DNA of 64,000 nt from Trinickia soli (GCF_002879855.1 NZ_PNYB01000018.1:1-64000), one strand, 5' to 3'; shown: positions 53,496 through 62,680, counted from the first letter of the stretch. Numbers and translations: made by a program. The notes: generated by a model from the sequence alone, not told the origin.

Positions 53496-54278
53496 ATGTT
53501 CACCGTCACTTACGCGCAGCTGAACGTCTGGCTGACGGCGTTCCTCTGGCCGTTCACGCGCATCGCGGCGCTCGTCGCGGCCTCGCCCATGTTCGGCCAT
53601 TCGGCCTTGCCGGCCCGCGTGAAAATCGCGCTGGCCGCTTTCATCACGCTGATCGTCGCACCGACGCTGCCGCCGATGCCGCAGGTGACCGTGTTCTCGG
53701 CCACCGGGGTCTGGATCATGGTGATGCAGCTTTTGATCGGCGCCGCGCTGGGCTTCGCGATGCAACTCGTCTTCGCGGCCGTGGAAATGGCGGGCTCGCT
53801 CGTAGGCTTGCAGATGGGACTCGGCTTCGCGACCTTCTTCGACCCGAGCTCGAATGCTTCGGCGCAGGTCATTGCAAGCTTTCTGAACATGGTCGCGCTG
53901 CTTGCGTTCCTGACGTTCAACGGCCATTTGCAGGTGATTGCCGCGCTGATCGGCTCGTTTCAGTCGGTGCCCATTGCGGCCGCCGTGTATGGCCCGCCGG
54001 GCATGCGGACCCTCGTGGAGTGGGGTGGCGCGATCTTCTCGGCGGGGTTGCTGCTGTCGCTGCCTGTCGTGATTGCGCTGCTCGTCGCCAGCCTGTCGCT
54101 CGGCATTCTCAATCGCGCCGCCCCGCAGATCGGCGTGTTCCAGATCGGCTTTTCGGTCACGCTGCTGGTCGGCATGCTGCTGATCATGCTGATGCTGCCG
54201 AACATGATTCCGTTCTTCGCGCATCTCGTCGATAGCGGTGTCGATGTGATGGGGAAAGTAGCCGCGGCGTTGCGGTAG
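53496..54278 (+). CDS. fliR: Flagellar export gate protein FliR
   Basis: This 260-residue FliR has about six hydrophobic helices. Its N-terminal YAQLNVWLTAFLWPFTRIAALVAASPMFG and the Gly-rich GAALGFAMQLVFAAVEMAGSLVGLQMGLGFATFFDP are diagnostic. One copy closes the spiral of FliP subunits in the export gate. It is last gene of the fliLMNOPQR operon. It converges with flgL, and the shared terminator at 54281 lies 3 bp after its stop. Confidence 0.96.
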   Translation: MFTVTYAQLNVWLTAFLWPFTRIAALVAASPMFGHSALPARVKIALAAFITLIVAPTLPPMPQVTVFSATGVWIMVMQLLIGAALGFAMQLVFAAVEMAGSLVGLQMGLGFATFFDPSSNASAQVIASFLNMVALLAFLTFNGHLQVIAALIGSFQSVPIAAAVYGPPGMRTLVEWGGAIFSAGLLLSLPVVIALLVASLSLGILNRAAPQIGVFQIGFSVTLLVGMLLIMLMLPNMIPFFAHLVDSGVDVMGKVAAALR

Positions 54279-54280
54279 TC

Positions 54281-54320
54281 AAAAAAAAGCGGCCGAAGCC
54301 CCCATATGAGGACTTCGGCC
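54281..54320 (-). terminator. Intrinsic terminator of flgKL (and hairpin after fliR)
   Basis: On the minus strand, GGCCGAAG (54313-54320) pairs with CTTCGGCC (54291-54298) and is followed by GC and eight T. It is a strong terminator for the flgK-flgL transcript. A second small hairpin, CTCGCCC-TTGC-GGGCGAG, lies at 54327-54344. Confidence 0.92.
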
Positions 54321-54363
54321 TTATCGCTCGCCCTTGCGGGCGAGTGGCTTCGTCAACCGGTAA

Positions 54364-55602
54364 TCAGCCGCCGATGTACTGGAACAGCGACATGCCCTGA
54401 ATCTTCACGAACGACTGCTGCGCAGCCTGCAGCGCGTTCTGCGTCAGCTCGAAGTTGCTGATCGCCGACACCATATCGACGCCCGTCAGGCTGGCCAGAT
54501 CGCTCTTCGTTTGCAGCGAATTGGTCTGCGTCGTCGTTTGCAGCGCCTGCAGTTCCTGCTCGCGCCCGCCAACCGAGGCCTGCACCACCGTCACGTTCGT
54601 CAGCGAGTTCTGGAACGCGGACAAGCCCGTCGTCAATGCATTCGAGAGCGTGGCCTGCGCAGCCGGGTTATTGCTGACCGGCTGTTGCAAGGCCGCGATC
54701 ATCGAGTCGAGCGTCGAGAACATGCTGCTGTTCTGCGGCGCCGTCGAGGGCGTCACCGAGAACGTATCGCCAGGGTTCGGCGCGCCTGTGATGGCCACCT
54801 GCATGCCCGCACCAAGCGGGATCGGCGTATTCGCGTTGTAGGCCGTCGCCGCCGTCGTCGTGGGCGGCACGACCGTGTTGTCGGTGACCGTGTAGGTCGG
54901 CGCCGCGGCGGTCCCGCCGAATGCGATCGAATAGCTGTGGCCGTTCGTCGTCACAACGGGATTCGTGATCGATGCGCGCCCGATCGTGCCCGTGCCCGTG
55001 TTCGCCGCATTGCCCGCCGAAACCGGCGTCGTGCCGACCGAAGGCACGGACAGAAATACGCTCGAGCCGCTGTCGTTCGTCGCGACCTGGCGCGTATCGG
55101 CCACCTGCGCTTCGCGAATGCCGTCGTCGCCGTGATAATTCACGCCGCCGCCCGTGGCGTTCGTGAACGGCTGCGTCGTCGCCTGGAAACCCGAGAACAC
55201 ATAGTTGCCGGCGCCGTCGCTCGTGTTCGCGAGCGTCAGCAATTGATCGCGATAGCCTTGCAGCGCCTTGGCGATCGACGCACGGTCGGAGTCGTTCAAG
55301 CTGCCGTCGCCGGCGCGCACGACTTGCGAGCTGATCGCCTGCATCGTGCCCGTCACGCTCGAAAGCGTCTTGTCTTCGAGTTGCAGCGACGTCAGTGCAG
55401 CGTTCTGATTGGTCGTGTACTGCGAGTACGAAGCCGACACCATCGTCAATTGGACGGCTTGCGCGGCGGCAAGCGGGTTGTCGGCCGGCGTCGTCAACGC
55501 CGTGCCGCTCGAGAGCTGCTGGTAGTACGTCGCCAGCTGGCTCTGCTCGTTATCCATCGTCTGGATGTTCTGGTTATAGAACTGCGAAGTCGAAATGCGC
55601 AT
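54364..55602 (-). CDS. flgL: Flagellar hook-associated protein 3 (FlgL)
   Basis: This 412-residue FlgL has flagellin-like N- and C-terminal helices. The N-terminus MRISTSQFYNQNIQTMDNEQSQLATYYQQLSSGTALTTPADNPLAAAQAVQL and the C-terminus SLTGVDMVSAISNFELTQNALQAAQQSFVKIQGMSLFQYIG are clear. The central domain (about 170-300) is Thr/Asn/Gly-rich and longer than in E. coli FlgL (317 residues). It forms the junction between FlgK and filament. It starts 13 bp after flgK in the same transcript. Confidence 0.95.
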   Translation of the reverse strand: MRISTSQFYNQNIQTMDNEQSQLATYYQQLSSGTALTTPADNPLAAAQAVQLTMVSASYSQYTTNQNAALTSLQLEDKTLSSVTGTMQAISSQVVRAGDGSLNDSDRASIAKALQGYRDQLLTLANTSDGAGNYVFSGFQATTQPFTNATGGGVNYHGDDGIREAQVADTRQVATNDSGSSVFLSVPSVGTTPVSAGNAANTGTGTIGRASITNPVVTTNGHSYSIAFGGTAAAPTYTVTDNTVVPPTTTAATAYNANTPIPLGAGMQVAITGAPNPGDTFSVTPSTAPQNSSMFSTLDSMIAALQQPVSNNPAAQATLSNALTTGLSAFQNSLTNVTVVQASVGGREQELQALQTTTQTNSLQTKSDLASLTGVDMVSAISNFELTQNALQAAQQSFVKIQGMSLFQYIGG

Positions 55603-55615
55603 CGCTGGCCAAGCC

Positions 55616-57616
55616 TCACTGGAAGATGCCCATCAGGGTCTGGAACATCGATTCGGCCGTTTGAATGACCTTGCTGTTCGCCTGATAAGCCTGCTGGTAT
55701 TGCAACAAGTTCGACGCTTCTTCGTCGAGATTGACGCCCGACACGCCTTGCTGCGCCGATGTGATTTGGGCGACGAGCGCCGTTTGCGACGTGTTCGCCG
55801 CCTTGAGCTGGCTCGCCGCGTTGCCAATGTTGTTCACGTACGACGCGTAGGCCGCGGTCAGCGTCGAGGTGCCGCCGTTCAGCGACGCATTCGACACGAG
55901 CTTGGACATCGCGAGCGCGTTGCGCCCGTCGAAGGTGCCCGTGTTCGGTGCGATCGTGAACGTGTCGCCGTTCGCGGGCGAGCCGCTCAGCGCAAACGTC
56001 ACGCCGTTCGTGATGCCGGCCGGCACGGGTGTGACCGTACTGTTGATCGTCATCGTCGCACCTTGCGCCGCGCTGTACGGCACCGTCGTGGCGCCCGACG
56101 CGATCGTGTACGACGTCGGCGGCGTACCGGCGACCGTCACGGTCGTGCCCGCCTGGAAACCGCTCAACGTGCCCGAGGCCGAGTCGTAGGTCAGCGTGGT
56201 CGTGCCGGAGATCTGGTAGCCCGCCGTCACCGTCCCCTGCGTGATCGCGCCGGTGCCCGTGTTCGAGCTCGGCGCAGACGCGAGCACCGGCCCGGACGAC
56301 GCGATCGCCGACGGGTTCGATGTCGCCAGCGCGAATGTATTGAGCGCGCCGCGCGTCGGCTGAATCGTGAACGAATCGCCAGGGTTCATCGAACCCGCGG
56401 TGATGTTCAGAAGCAGTCCGCCCATCGACGACGAGCCGTTCGGGGGCGTGGCCGAGGTGCCGACGACAGAGCCCGTCGTCGTGTCGGTCAGCGTATACGT
56501 GCCGCTCGCGAACGACAGATTGTAGTCGTCACTCGTCGGCTGGGTATTGTTGGCGAAGGCGACCGACAGCGTCGCGGTGCCCGTATTGGCCTGATTCGAG
56601 TAGACGGTCGGCGAGCCGACTGTGAACAGATTGCCGCCCACGTTGCCGGACAGGTCCAGACCCAACGCGTTTTGTGCGTTCACCTGAGCGGCGAAGCTCG
56701 TCGCGATCGCGCCCAGTTGCGACTCGGCCGGATCGAGCGTCTGGCTCACGAACTGCAACAAGCCGCCCACGGTGCCGCCGCTCACCGCCGAGGACGGCAG
56801 GTATTCGACGGGCGGAGTCGGCGTCGCGCCCTTCAGGCCGTTGTAGGTCACCGCGAGTTCGCTCGGATCGCTTTGCGAGGTGGCCGTGCCGAGCTGGAAG
56901 TTCTGCGAACCGACGACGAGCGGCTGCCCGTTGCCGATGAAGACGCTGTAGCCGCTCGAGTTTCGCACGACGGAGACACCGGCGAGTTGCGACAGGTTGG
57001 CGACCGCCTGGTCGCGCTGGTCGAGCAACTGGTTCGGCGGCTGACCTTGCGCCGATGCCGCGGCGATCTGGCTGTTCAGATCCGCAATCTGCGACGAATA
57101 GGTGTTGATCGAGGCGACGGCCGTCTGCAATTGCTGGTTCACGCTCAAACGCAGCTGGTCGTACTGCTCGCCGGCGGCGTTCAACTGCGTGGCGAGCGTC
57201 TGCGCGGCGCTGATCGCGGTTTGACGCGTCGGCACGCTGTTCGGGTTGTTCGAGACATTCTGCATGCCCGTGAAGTAAGCCGTGATCGCCGAAGAGATAC
57301 CGCCCGTCGGGCTGCCGACGAGATTGCTCAGCTGCGCGGCCATCGCATAGTTGGCCGACAGCGCGCTGTTCGTCGACGTGGCGTTGTTCAGCTGCGTGCT
57401 CAGATACTGGCTGTAGTTGCGGCGGACCGTGACGGTGTCGACGCCGTTGCCCAGGAAGCCCGAGCCCGTGTACTGGCCGCTCGCTTCGGCGTACACGGGG
57501 TTTTCGACCGTGTAGCCCGCCGTCGATGCGTTGCTGATGTTCTGGCTCGTCGTCGTCAAGCCCCACTGGGCGGCATTCAGACCCGACAAGCCGATGTTGA
57601 AAATATCGTTGGACAT
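55616..57616 (-). CDS. flgK: Flagellar hook-associated protein 1 (FlgK)
   Basis: This 666-residue FlgK has the rod/hook-type N-terminus (SNDIFNIGLSGLNAAQWGLTTTSQNISNASTAGYTVENPVY) and the C-terminal GVNLDEEASNLLQYQQAYQANSKVIQTAESMFQTLMGIF. The variable middle (about 300-560) contains immunoglobulin-like repeats rich in Thr, Ser and Gly, making it longer than E. coli FlgK (547). It joins hook to FlgL. AGGAAG lies about 5 bases before the ATG at 57616. A sigma-28-like promoter lies 59 bp upstream. Confidence 0.96.
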   Translation of the reverse strand: MSNDIFNIGLSGLNAAQWGLTTTSQNISNASTAGYTVENPVYAEASGQYTGSGFLGNGVDTVTVRRNYSQYLSTQLNNATSTNSALSANYAMAAQLSNLVGSPTGGISSAITAYFTGMQNVSNNPNSVPTRQTAISAAQTLATQLNAAGEQYDQLRLSVNQQLQTAVASINTYSSQIADLNSQIAAASAQGQPPNQLLDQRDQAVANLSQLAGVSVVRNSSGYSVFIGNGQPLVVGSQNFQLGTATSQSDPSELAVTYNGLKGATPTPPVEYLPSSAVSGGTVGGLLQFVSQTLDPAESQLGAIATSFAAQVNAQNALGLDLSGNVGGNLFTVGSPTVYSNQANTGTATLSVAFANNTQPTSDDYNLSFASGTYTLTDTTTGSVVGTSATPPNGSSSMGGLLLNITAGSMNPGDSFTIQPTRGALNTFALATSNPSAIASSGPVLASAPSSNTGTGAITQGTVTAGYQISGTTTLTYDSASGTLSGFQAGTTVTVAGTPPTSYTIASGATTVPYSAAQGATMTINSTVTPVPAGITNGVTFALSGSPANGDTFTIAPNTGTFDGRNALAMSKLVSNASLNGGTSTLTAAYASYVNNIGNAASQLKAANTSQTALVAQITSAQQGVSGVNLDEEASNLLQYQQAYQANSKVIQTAESMFQTLMGIFQ

Positions 57617-57674
57617 GCGTCTTCCTGAAGGGCGGACGGCACCTGGCTGTCTGCCTCGTTGAGGGAACACATGT

Positions 57675-57700
57675 ATATCGGCCGCGCACGCGAAAGTTTA
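57675..57700 (-). promoter_or_regulatory. Sigma-28 (FliA)-type promoter of flgKL
   Basis: The minus strand reads TAAACTTT-N10-GCCGATAT, against the consensus TAAAGTTT-N11-GCCGATAA: one mismatch in each element and a spacer one base short. It lies 59 bp before flgK, a late flagellar gene. Confidence 0.65.
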
Positions 57701-57701
57701 A

Positions 57702-57733
57702 GGGGGACGGGCGCACCGTCCCCTGTTTTTTTT
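57702..57733 (+). terminator. Hairpin with T-tract facing away from the flagellar genes
   Basis: GGGGACGG (57703-57710) pairs with CCGTCCCC (57716-57723) around GCGCA, then TG and eight T on the plus strand. Both neighbouring genes run on the minus strand. In that direction the hairpin follows ycgR by 10 bases with a weaker CTTAAACTTT tail that is also the flgK promoter -35. It may act in both directions. Confidence 0.7.
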
Positions 57734-58488
57734 CAGGCTTTGACGAGCGAGCGCCGGCGCATTTCGAGTTGGGTGATGAGCCGCTGCAGCGTGTTCTCGG
57801 CGCTGCCCGGCAACGAGACGAAGCGCATGCCGAGCTGGAAGCGGCGGCCGCCGTTCGGCAGCTCGGTCGCCCGCATCGAAACGAGTTCGAGATCGAGCGA
57901 CAGCATGCCGTGGCCGTTCAGGTGAACCTCGACATCGGGCAGCATCGCCCCCATCGGGAGTTCGGCGACGCGTTCATCGGTCGTGCGCAGGCCGATGCCG
58001 CCGAGCGACAGGTCATGCACCTCGAAGCGGAACGTATCGCCTTCCGGCAAATGACCGCGGCAGAAGTACGGGTCCAGCACGGGCGCATCGACGCGGAAGT
58101 ACTCGCGCCGCTGCACGTAGAACAGCACTTCCGGGAACGGTGCCTCGAAAGCGGGCAGTCCCTCGAATTTGGTCTCGCTCGGGGTGACCGTGGAGAACTC
58201 GACGCGCACACCGTCGGGCGATGCGCGGAACGTGCAGATCGACGAGCCAAGCACGCCTTTGTTCTGCTCCGGCAGGGCGCCCCAGTCGAAGGAGAACGTG
58301 CGACCGCGCACGTCGACATCGAGAATCTTCGTGACAAGCTGCCCGTTCTTGTACTGAACGGTCAGAAAATCGCCGCGATTGGCCAGATTGCGGAGTTGAA
58401 CGCCGATTTCGAGGGGATTGCGGCGGCCGAAGTCATGATAACTTTCGGCGGCTTCCTCCGTCGGGCCATTCGACTGATTGGTATCCAT
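57733..58488 (-). CDS. ycgR: Flagellar brake protein YcgR (PilZ domain)
   Basis: This 251-residue protein has an N-terminal YcgR domain (about 20-125; beta-barrel ending in FYVQRREYFRV) and a C-terminal PilZ domain. Both c-di-GMP motifs are present: RREYFR (the RxxxR element, about 127-132) and DLSLGGIG (DxSxxG, about 158-165). When bound to c-di-GMP, YcgR contacts FliG/FliM or MotA and slows the motor. It lies between flgJ and flgK on the same strand, with its own sigma-28-type promoter 94 bp upstream. Confidence 0.93.
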   Translation of the reverse strand: MDTNQSNGPTEEAAESYHDFGRRNPLEIGVQLRNLANRGDFLTVQYKNGQLVTKILDVDVRGRTFSFDWGALPEQNKGVLGSSICTFRASPDGVRVEFSTVTPSETKFEGLPAFEAPFPEVLFYVQRREYFRVDAPVLDPYFCRGHLPEGDTFRFEVHDLSLGGIGLRTTDERVAELPMGAMLPDVEVHLNGHGMLSLDLELVSMRATELPNGGRRFQLGMRFVSLPGSAENTLQRLITQLEMRRRSLVKA

Positions 58489-58581
58489 GGGCTCGGGTAT
58501 GCGTACTTGCGCGGCGCGTCAGGCGCGTCGACGCCAAAGCTTTCGGATCCATTTCAGCGATCCGACAAGGGTCTCGACTGA

Positions 58582-58608
58582 TTAGCGGCATCCGACGTGC
58601 AAAGTTTA
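58582..58608 (-). promoter_or_regulatory. Sigma-28 (FliA)-type promoter of ycgR
   Basis: The minus strand reads TAAACTTT-N11-GCCGCTAA, against TAAAGTTT-N11-GCCGATAA: exact spacing and one mismatch in each element. It lies 94 bp before ycgR, which belongs to the late flagellar regulon in other bacteria. Confidence 0.78.
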
Positions 58609-58744
58609 GAGGCGCCCCCGAAATAATTTTTTAGTTTTCGAGTAAACGCTCGGTTTCCCGGCCCCTGCCGAGTCCGTCCATTGCGTGTCTCTAATCGATG
58701 TCGGGCGACATTATAGTGCGTCGCGCGGCAGTTTAAAGCGGCTC

Positions 58745-58770
58745 GGCCGGCCGCCTTTCGGCGGCCGGCC
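58745..58770. terminator. Strong hairpin after flgJ
   Basis: A perfect 11-bp stem GGCCGGCCGCC/GGCGGCCGGCC closes a TTTC loop, 95 bp beyond the flgJ stop. There is no T-tract on the minus side and only TTATT on the plus side. It is a likely 3' end or stability element of the flgEFGHIJ transcript, not a classical terminator. Confidence 0.5.
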
Positions 58771-58864
58771 TTATTACCGTCTTCTGCTTGGCCCCATCGC
58801 GCTTTGGTGCGCTCCCCGTAGTTGCCGGTGATCGATATTCAAGCATTCGATCCCGGCATATCTC

Positions 58865-59872
58865 TTACCCCATCCGCTGCATGATCGAAATCAGTTTCGT
58901 CGCGTAGTGCGGATCGGTTGCGTAGCCCGCTTTCTGCATCCCGTGCGCAAAGCTGGCCGCGTCGTGCGAAGTCGACAACACCGAGGCGTAGCGCGGATTG
59001 TCGCGCAGCATGCTCGCGTAGTCGGTCATCGCATCGGCGTAGGAATCGTAGGCGCGGAATTTTTGCACGACCTTGTGCGCTTTACCGTTGACGTACTCGG
59101 TCGTCACCGCCGAGACCGTCTTGCCGGTCCAGTCCGGCGTCGCCTTGATGCCGAACACGTTGTGGCTCGGCGTGCCGTTCGGGTTCTTGATCTCGCCCTT
59201 GCCCCAGCCCGATTCAAGGGCGGCCTGGCCGACGATGAAGCGTGCCGGGATACCCGTCGCGGCGCTCGCGGCCTGGGCGGGGCCCGCCATTTTGTCGACG
59301 AACGCGTCGATCTTGGCCGATGTGCCGTTGCCGTGCAGCGGCGGCGTCAACGCGCTTTGCGCCGTGTAACCCTTGCCCGAGGCGAGCGAGCCGTTCGCTT
59401 GCGCGTTGGAATAGGCACGCGCCAGCGCATTGAGCATGGCCGCGTCGCCGGAATTGCCGGCCATGCCGCCGATCGAGCCGCCGCCGGCGATCGTATTCGC
59501 GCCGATCCCACCGGCTCCGCCCTCGCCCACGTTGAACCCCGCGTTGCGCGAGAGTTGCGTGATGAGCGCGTTGGCCACGCCGACGCCCTTCGACGAAAGC
59601 TGCTGCGACAGCTGCTGGTCGAGCATCGATTGATACTGCTTGCTGTCGTTCGAATCGAGAATGCCGTCTTGCGGCGTCGCCTCGCGCATGCTCTTGAGCA
59701 TCATCTGCAGGAACACGGCGTCGAACTGCTTGGCCGTCGACTTCAGCGCCTGCTGCGGCGACGCACCGGCTTGCGCCTTCATGGCGTCGAAGCCCTGCAC
59801 GTCGAGCGCGAAGCGCTGATTGATGTCGGTGCCCGTATTGAGGCTGGCGGTGTTGCTGGCGTTCGGGTTCAT
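58865..59872 (-). CDS. flgJ: Flagellar rod assembly protein / muramidase FlgJ
   Basis: This protein of about 335 residues is two-domain. The N-terminal rod-capping domain (about 25-110) has KSTAKQFDAVFLQMMLKSMREATPQDG. The C-terminal glucosaminidase domain (about 175-330) has FIVGQAALESGWGKGE, whose Glu is catalytic, plus VFGIKATPDW and FRAYDSYADAMTDYASML. It digests peptidoglycan so that the rod can cross the wall. ATGs lie at 59878 and 59872; the second sits 8 bases after AGAGG and is preferred. Co-transcribed after flgI. Confidence 0.94.
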   Translation of the reverse strand: MNPNASNTASLNTGTDINQRFALDVQGFDAMKAQAGASPQQALKSTAKQFDAVFLQMMLKSMREATPQDGILDSNDSKQYQSMLDQQLSQQLSSKGVGVANALITQLSRNAGFNVGEGGAGGIGANTIAGGGSIGGMAGNSGDAAMLNALARAYSNAQANGSLASGKGYTAQSALTPPLHGNGTSAKIDAFVDKMAGPAQAASAATGIPARFIVGQAALESGWGKGEIKNPNGTPSHNVFGIKATPDWTGKTVSAVTTEYVNGKAHKVVQKFRAYDSYADAMTDYASMLRDNPRYASVLSTSHDAASFAHGMQKAGYATDPHYATKLISIMQRMG

Positions 59873-59884
59873 CGTCATGACCTC

Positions 59885-61036
59885 TTAGATGATCTCGAGA
59901 TCCGCGCGCAACGCGCCCGCGGCCTTCATCGCTTGCAGGATCGACATCAGATCGGCCGGCGTCGCACCGAGCGCATTGAGCGCCTTCACCACTTCAGCCA
60001 GATTCGCGCCTGCATTGACGAGCTTCAGCGATCCGTTTTCCTGCTTCAACTGGATCTGCGACTGCTGCGCCGCGACCGTCGTCCCGTTCGAGAACGCCCC
60101 GGGCTGACTCACGGCCGTCTGCGTGTTGATGACGACCGACAGGTTGCCGTGCGCGACCGCGCAGCTTTGCAGCGTCACCATCTGATTCATCACGATCGAG
60201 CCGGTCCGCGCATTGAGGATCACCTTGGCGGCGGCCTGTGCCGGACGCACGTCGATGTTTTCCAGCTGGGCCATGAACGCGACCTGCTGTCCCGGATCGA
60301 CCGGCGCCCGCACCTGGATCGTGCGACCGTCGAGCGGCAGCGCGGTGCCCTGGCCGAACGCGTTGTTCACGGCCGCCACGATGCGTTGCGTCGTGTCGTA
60401 GTCCATGTCGTTCAGCTCCATTTGCATCATGCCGCCCGCCTGCGCGACCTGCGTCGGCACCGAACGCTCGATGATGGCGCCCGACGCAATACGGCCGGCC
60501 GCGAGCTGATTGACTTGTACCTTGCTGCCGTTGGCGCTCGCACCGGCGCCGCCGATCGCGACGTTGCCTTGCGCCAGCGCGTAGACCTGGCCGTCGGCGC
60601 CCTTGAGCGGCGTGAGCAGCAGTGTGCCGCCGCGCAGGCTCTTGGCATTGCCGAGCGAAGACACGGTGACGTCGATCGCTTCGCCGGGGCGCGCGAACGG
60701 AGGGAGCACCGCCGTGACCATGACGGCCGCGACGTTCTTGAGCTGCATATTCGAAGCCGAGCCGCCGTTCGCCTGACCGTTGTTCAGCGAAATGCCGAGG
60801 TTGGCGAGCATGTTCGTCAGCGTCTGCGTCGTGAACGGCGTTTGCGTCGTTTGGTCGCCCGTGCCGTCCAGACCGACGACGAGACCGTAGCCGATGAGCG
60901 GGTTGTCGCGCACGCCCTGGATCTGCACGAGATCCTTCAAGCGTTCCGCGTGTGCCGTGCCGGCCATGGCCAGCGCGAGCGGTGCGCCGACGAGAACGAG
61001 CGCCAATCGCAAAGCACGCATGATCGAAGTTCTCAT
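59885..61036 (-). CDS. flgI: Flagellar P-ring protein FlgI
   Basis: This 383-residue FlgI has a Sec signal peptide (about residues 1-34, ending GTAHA-ER) and the family start [32 protein letters not shown], followed by [17 protein letters not shown] and ends [28 protein letters not shown]. It builds the peptidoglycan-level bushing around the rod. The frame is open through flgH. The ATG at 61036 lies 5 bp after the flgH stop, while a GTG overlapping that stop is an alternative three codons earlier. Confidence 0.95.
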   Translation of the reverse strand: MRTSIMRALRLALVLVGAPLALAMAGTAHAERLKDLVQIQGVRDNPLIGYGLVVGLDGTGDQTTQTPFTTQTLTNMLANLGISLNNGQANGGSASNMQLKNVAAVMVTAVLPPFARPGEAIDVTVSSLGNAKSLRGGTLLLTPLKGADGQVYALAQGNVAIGGAGASANGSKVQVNQLAAGRIASGAIIERSVPTQVAQAGGMMQMELNDMDYDTTQRIVAAVNNAFGQGTALPLDGRTIQVRAPVDPGQQVAFMAQLENIDVRPAQAAAKVILNARTGSIVMNQMVTLQSCAVAHGNLSVVINTQTAVSQPGAFSNGTTVAAQQSQIQLKQENGSLKLVNAGANLAEVVKALNALGATPADLMSILQAMKAAGALRADLEII

Positions 61037-61041
61037 CGCGC

Positions 61042-61767
61042 TCACCACGGGGCTATGTTGAGGAAGAAACGCTGGAGCCAGCCCATCGTTTCCGCTTCGT
61101 TGATGTAGCCCTTCGCCGAATACTCGATGCGCGCATCGGCCACCTGGGTCGAGAGCACCGTGTTTTCGCCCGAGACGGTGTTCGGGTTGACGACGCCCGA
61201 GAAGCGCACGAACTCGTTGCCCTGGTTGATCAGCATTTGCTTCTCGCCGCTCACGACGAGATTGCCGTTGGGCAACACGTTCGTGACGGTGACGGTGATC
61301 GTGCCGTTGAACGTGTTCGACGCGTTCGCACCACCCGAGCCGGCGAACCCGTTGGCGCCCGAGGCCGACAGGTTCACGTGATTGAACAGGCCTTTCAGGA
61401 AGCCGGCCGTCGGCACCGACAGGTTCGAGCTGCCGTTGCGTCCGGCGTTGGCCGCCGACGATTTGGTCGCATTGATGTTTTCGGCGATGACGATCGTCAG
61501 GATGTCGCCCGTGTTGCGCGGACGCTGGTCTTCGAACAGCGGATGGCCGGCATAGCCCGGGTTGTAGATCGACCCCGGCGGCTGCAGTTGCGGCGGCACG
61601 GGCGGCGTGGCCGTCATCGGCTGCTGCGTGATGGGCTGGCGGTGCTCGATCTGCGCGCATCCGGCGAAAGGGCCCACCAGCACCGTTGCGAGCGCACCCG
61701 CATAAGTGAGCGTGGCCGCCGCGCGCAAGCCACGCACGCGAAAGGGAATTCGACTCGTTTGCGACAT
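61042..61767 (-). CDS. flgH: Flagellar L-ring lipoprotein FlgH
   Basis: This 241-residue outer-membrane lipoprotein has Phe-Ala-Gly-Cys (Cys37) as lipobox after a hydrophobic stretch. Conserved segments are [67 protein letters not shown] and the C-terminal [26 protein letters not shown]. It forms the L ring in the outer membrane. It precedes flgI, and a palindromic element lies between it and flgG. Confidence 0.95.
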   Translation of the reverse strand: MSQTSRIPFRVRGLRAAATLTYAGALATVLVGPFAGCAQIEHRQPITQQPMTATPPVPPQLQPPGSIYNPGYAGHPLFEDQRPRNTGDILTIVIAENINATKSSAANAGRNGSSNLSVPTAGFLKGLFNHVNLSASGANGFAGSGGANASNTFNGTITVTVTNVLPNGNLVVSGEKQMLINQGNEFVRFSGVVNPNTVSGENTVLSTQVADARIEYSAKGYINEAETMGWLQRFFLNIAPW

Positions 61768-61825
61768 CTTCGTTTACCGCCTGCTGTTCAAAAACCGACT
61801 GTCCTACTCGCCTCAAGAAAACGCC

Positions 61826-61889
61826 GGGCCGCCCCAAGTTTTCTTGCCCCCTCGGGGGGCCTGTCGCGCAGCGACAGGTTTGGGGGCCC
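61826..61889. repeat. Palindromic intergenic element between flgG and flgH
   Basis: Nested inverted repeats include an outer GGGCCGCCCCAAG / TTTGGGGGCCC, an inner CCCCCTCGGGGG hairpin and CCTGTCGC-GCA-GCGACAGG. The layout resembles GC-rich palindromes dispersed through Burkholderia genomes (recalled, not checked). It fills most of the 124-bp gap and could modulate transcript level between flgG and flgH. Coordinates are approximate. Confidence 0.6.
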
Positions 61890-61891
61890 TC

Positions 61892-62680
61892 TTAAACCGA
61901 CATCTGGCTCAAGGTCTGCAACATTTGGTCCGAAGTCTGGACCGCCTTACTGTTGATCTCGTACGCACGCTGCGTCTCGATCATGTTCACGAGTTCCTGC
62001 ACGACGTTCACGTTCGACGCTTCGATATACCCCTGCTGGAGCGTGCCTGCGCCGTTCATGCCGGGCGTCGACACATTCGGTGCGCCCGACGACGTCGTTT
62101 CCGCCAGCAGGTTTTCGCCCTTCGATTCGAGACCGGCCGGATTCACGAACGTGGCCAGTTGGACCGTGCCGATCGTCTGGTTGTTGGTCGAATTGGGCAC
62201 CGTGATGCTGACCGTGCCGTCGCTGCCGACCGTAAACGACGTCGCGTTTTGCGGAATCGTGATCTGCGGCATGATCGGGTAGCCGCTCGAGGTCACGAGC
62301 TGGCCTTGCGCGTTCGTTTGGAACGAGCCGTCGCGCGTGTAGGCCGTCGAACCGTCGGGCATCTGCACCTGGAAGAAGCCGTTGCCGTTGATGGCGATGT
62401 CCTTCGAGTTGCCCGTCTGCTGCAGGTTGCCTTGCGTGTACAGACGCTCGGTCGCCACTTGCTGCACACCCGTGCCGACTTGCAGGCCGGAGGGCAGCTC
62501 CGTTTGCTGCGTCGAGTTCGCACCCGGTTGGCGCAACGTTTGGTAGACCAGATCCTGGAACACCGCGCGCGAGCCCTTGAAACCGGTGGTGCTCACGTTG
62601 GCGAGGTTGTTCGAAATCGTGTCCATCTGCGACTGCTGCGCGTTCATGCCGGTAGCGGCGATGTAGAGCGAGCGGTTCAT
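61892..62680 (-). CDS. flgG: Flagellar distal rod protein FlgG
   Basis: This 262-residue FlgG starts [46 protein letters not shown] and contains [11 protein letters not shown], the FlgG-specific stretch that makes the rod stiff. It ends [41 protein letters not shown]. The length is near E. coli FlgG (260). AGGAG lies 7 bases before the ATG at 62680; the open frame begins two codons earlier at a TTG. It follows flgF after 60 bp. Confidence 0.97.
   Translation of the reverse strand: MNRSLYIAATGMNAQQSQMDTISNNLANVSTTGFKGSRAVFQDLVYQTLRQPGANSTQQTELPSGLQVGTGVQQVATERLYTQGNLQQTGNSKDIAINGNGFFQVQMPDGSTAYTRDGSFQTNAQGQLVTSSGYPIMPQITIPQNATSFTVGSDGTVSITVPNSTNNQTIGTVQLATFVNPAGLESKGENLLAETTSSGAPNVSTPGMNGAGTLQQGYIEASNVNVVQELVNMIETQRAYEINSKAVQTSDQMLQTLSQMSV

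Larger units (their letters stand above)
58489..58864. other. 376-bp region between ycgR and flgJ
   Basis: Both flanking genes are on the minus strand. The region holds the ycgR sigma-28-type promoter (58582-58608) and a perfect 11-bp hairpin at 58745-58770, with an AT-rich patch around 58620-58640. No small ORF with a plausible start was recognised. Confidence 0.6.

Noticed and set aside
58907-61108. A 733-codon plus-strand frame antisense to flgJ and flgI
   Set aside because: It lies opposite two well-recognised flagellar genes and has the Arg-rich composition of a shadow frame.
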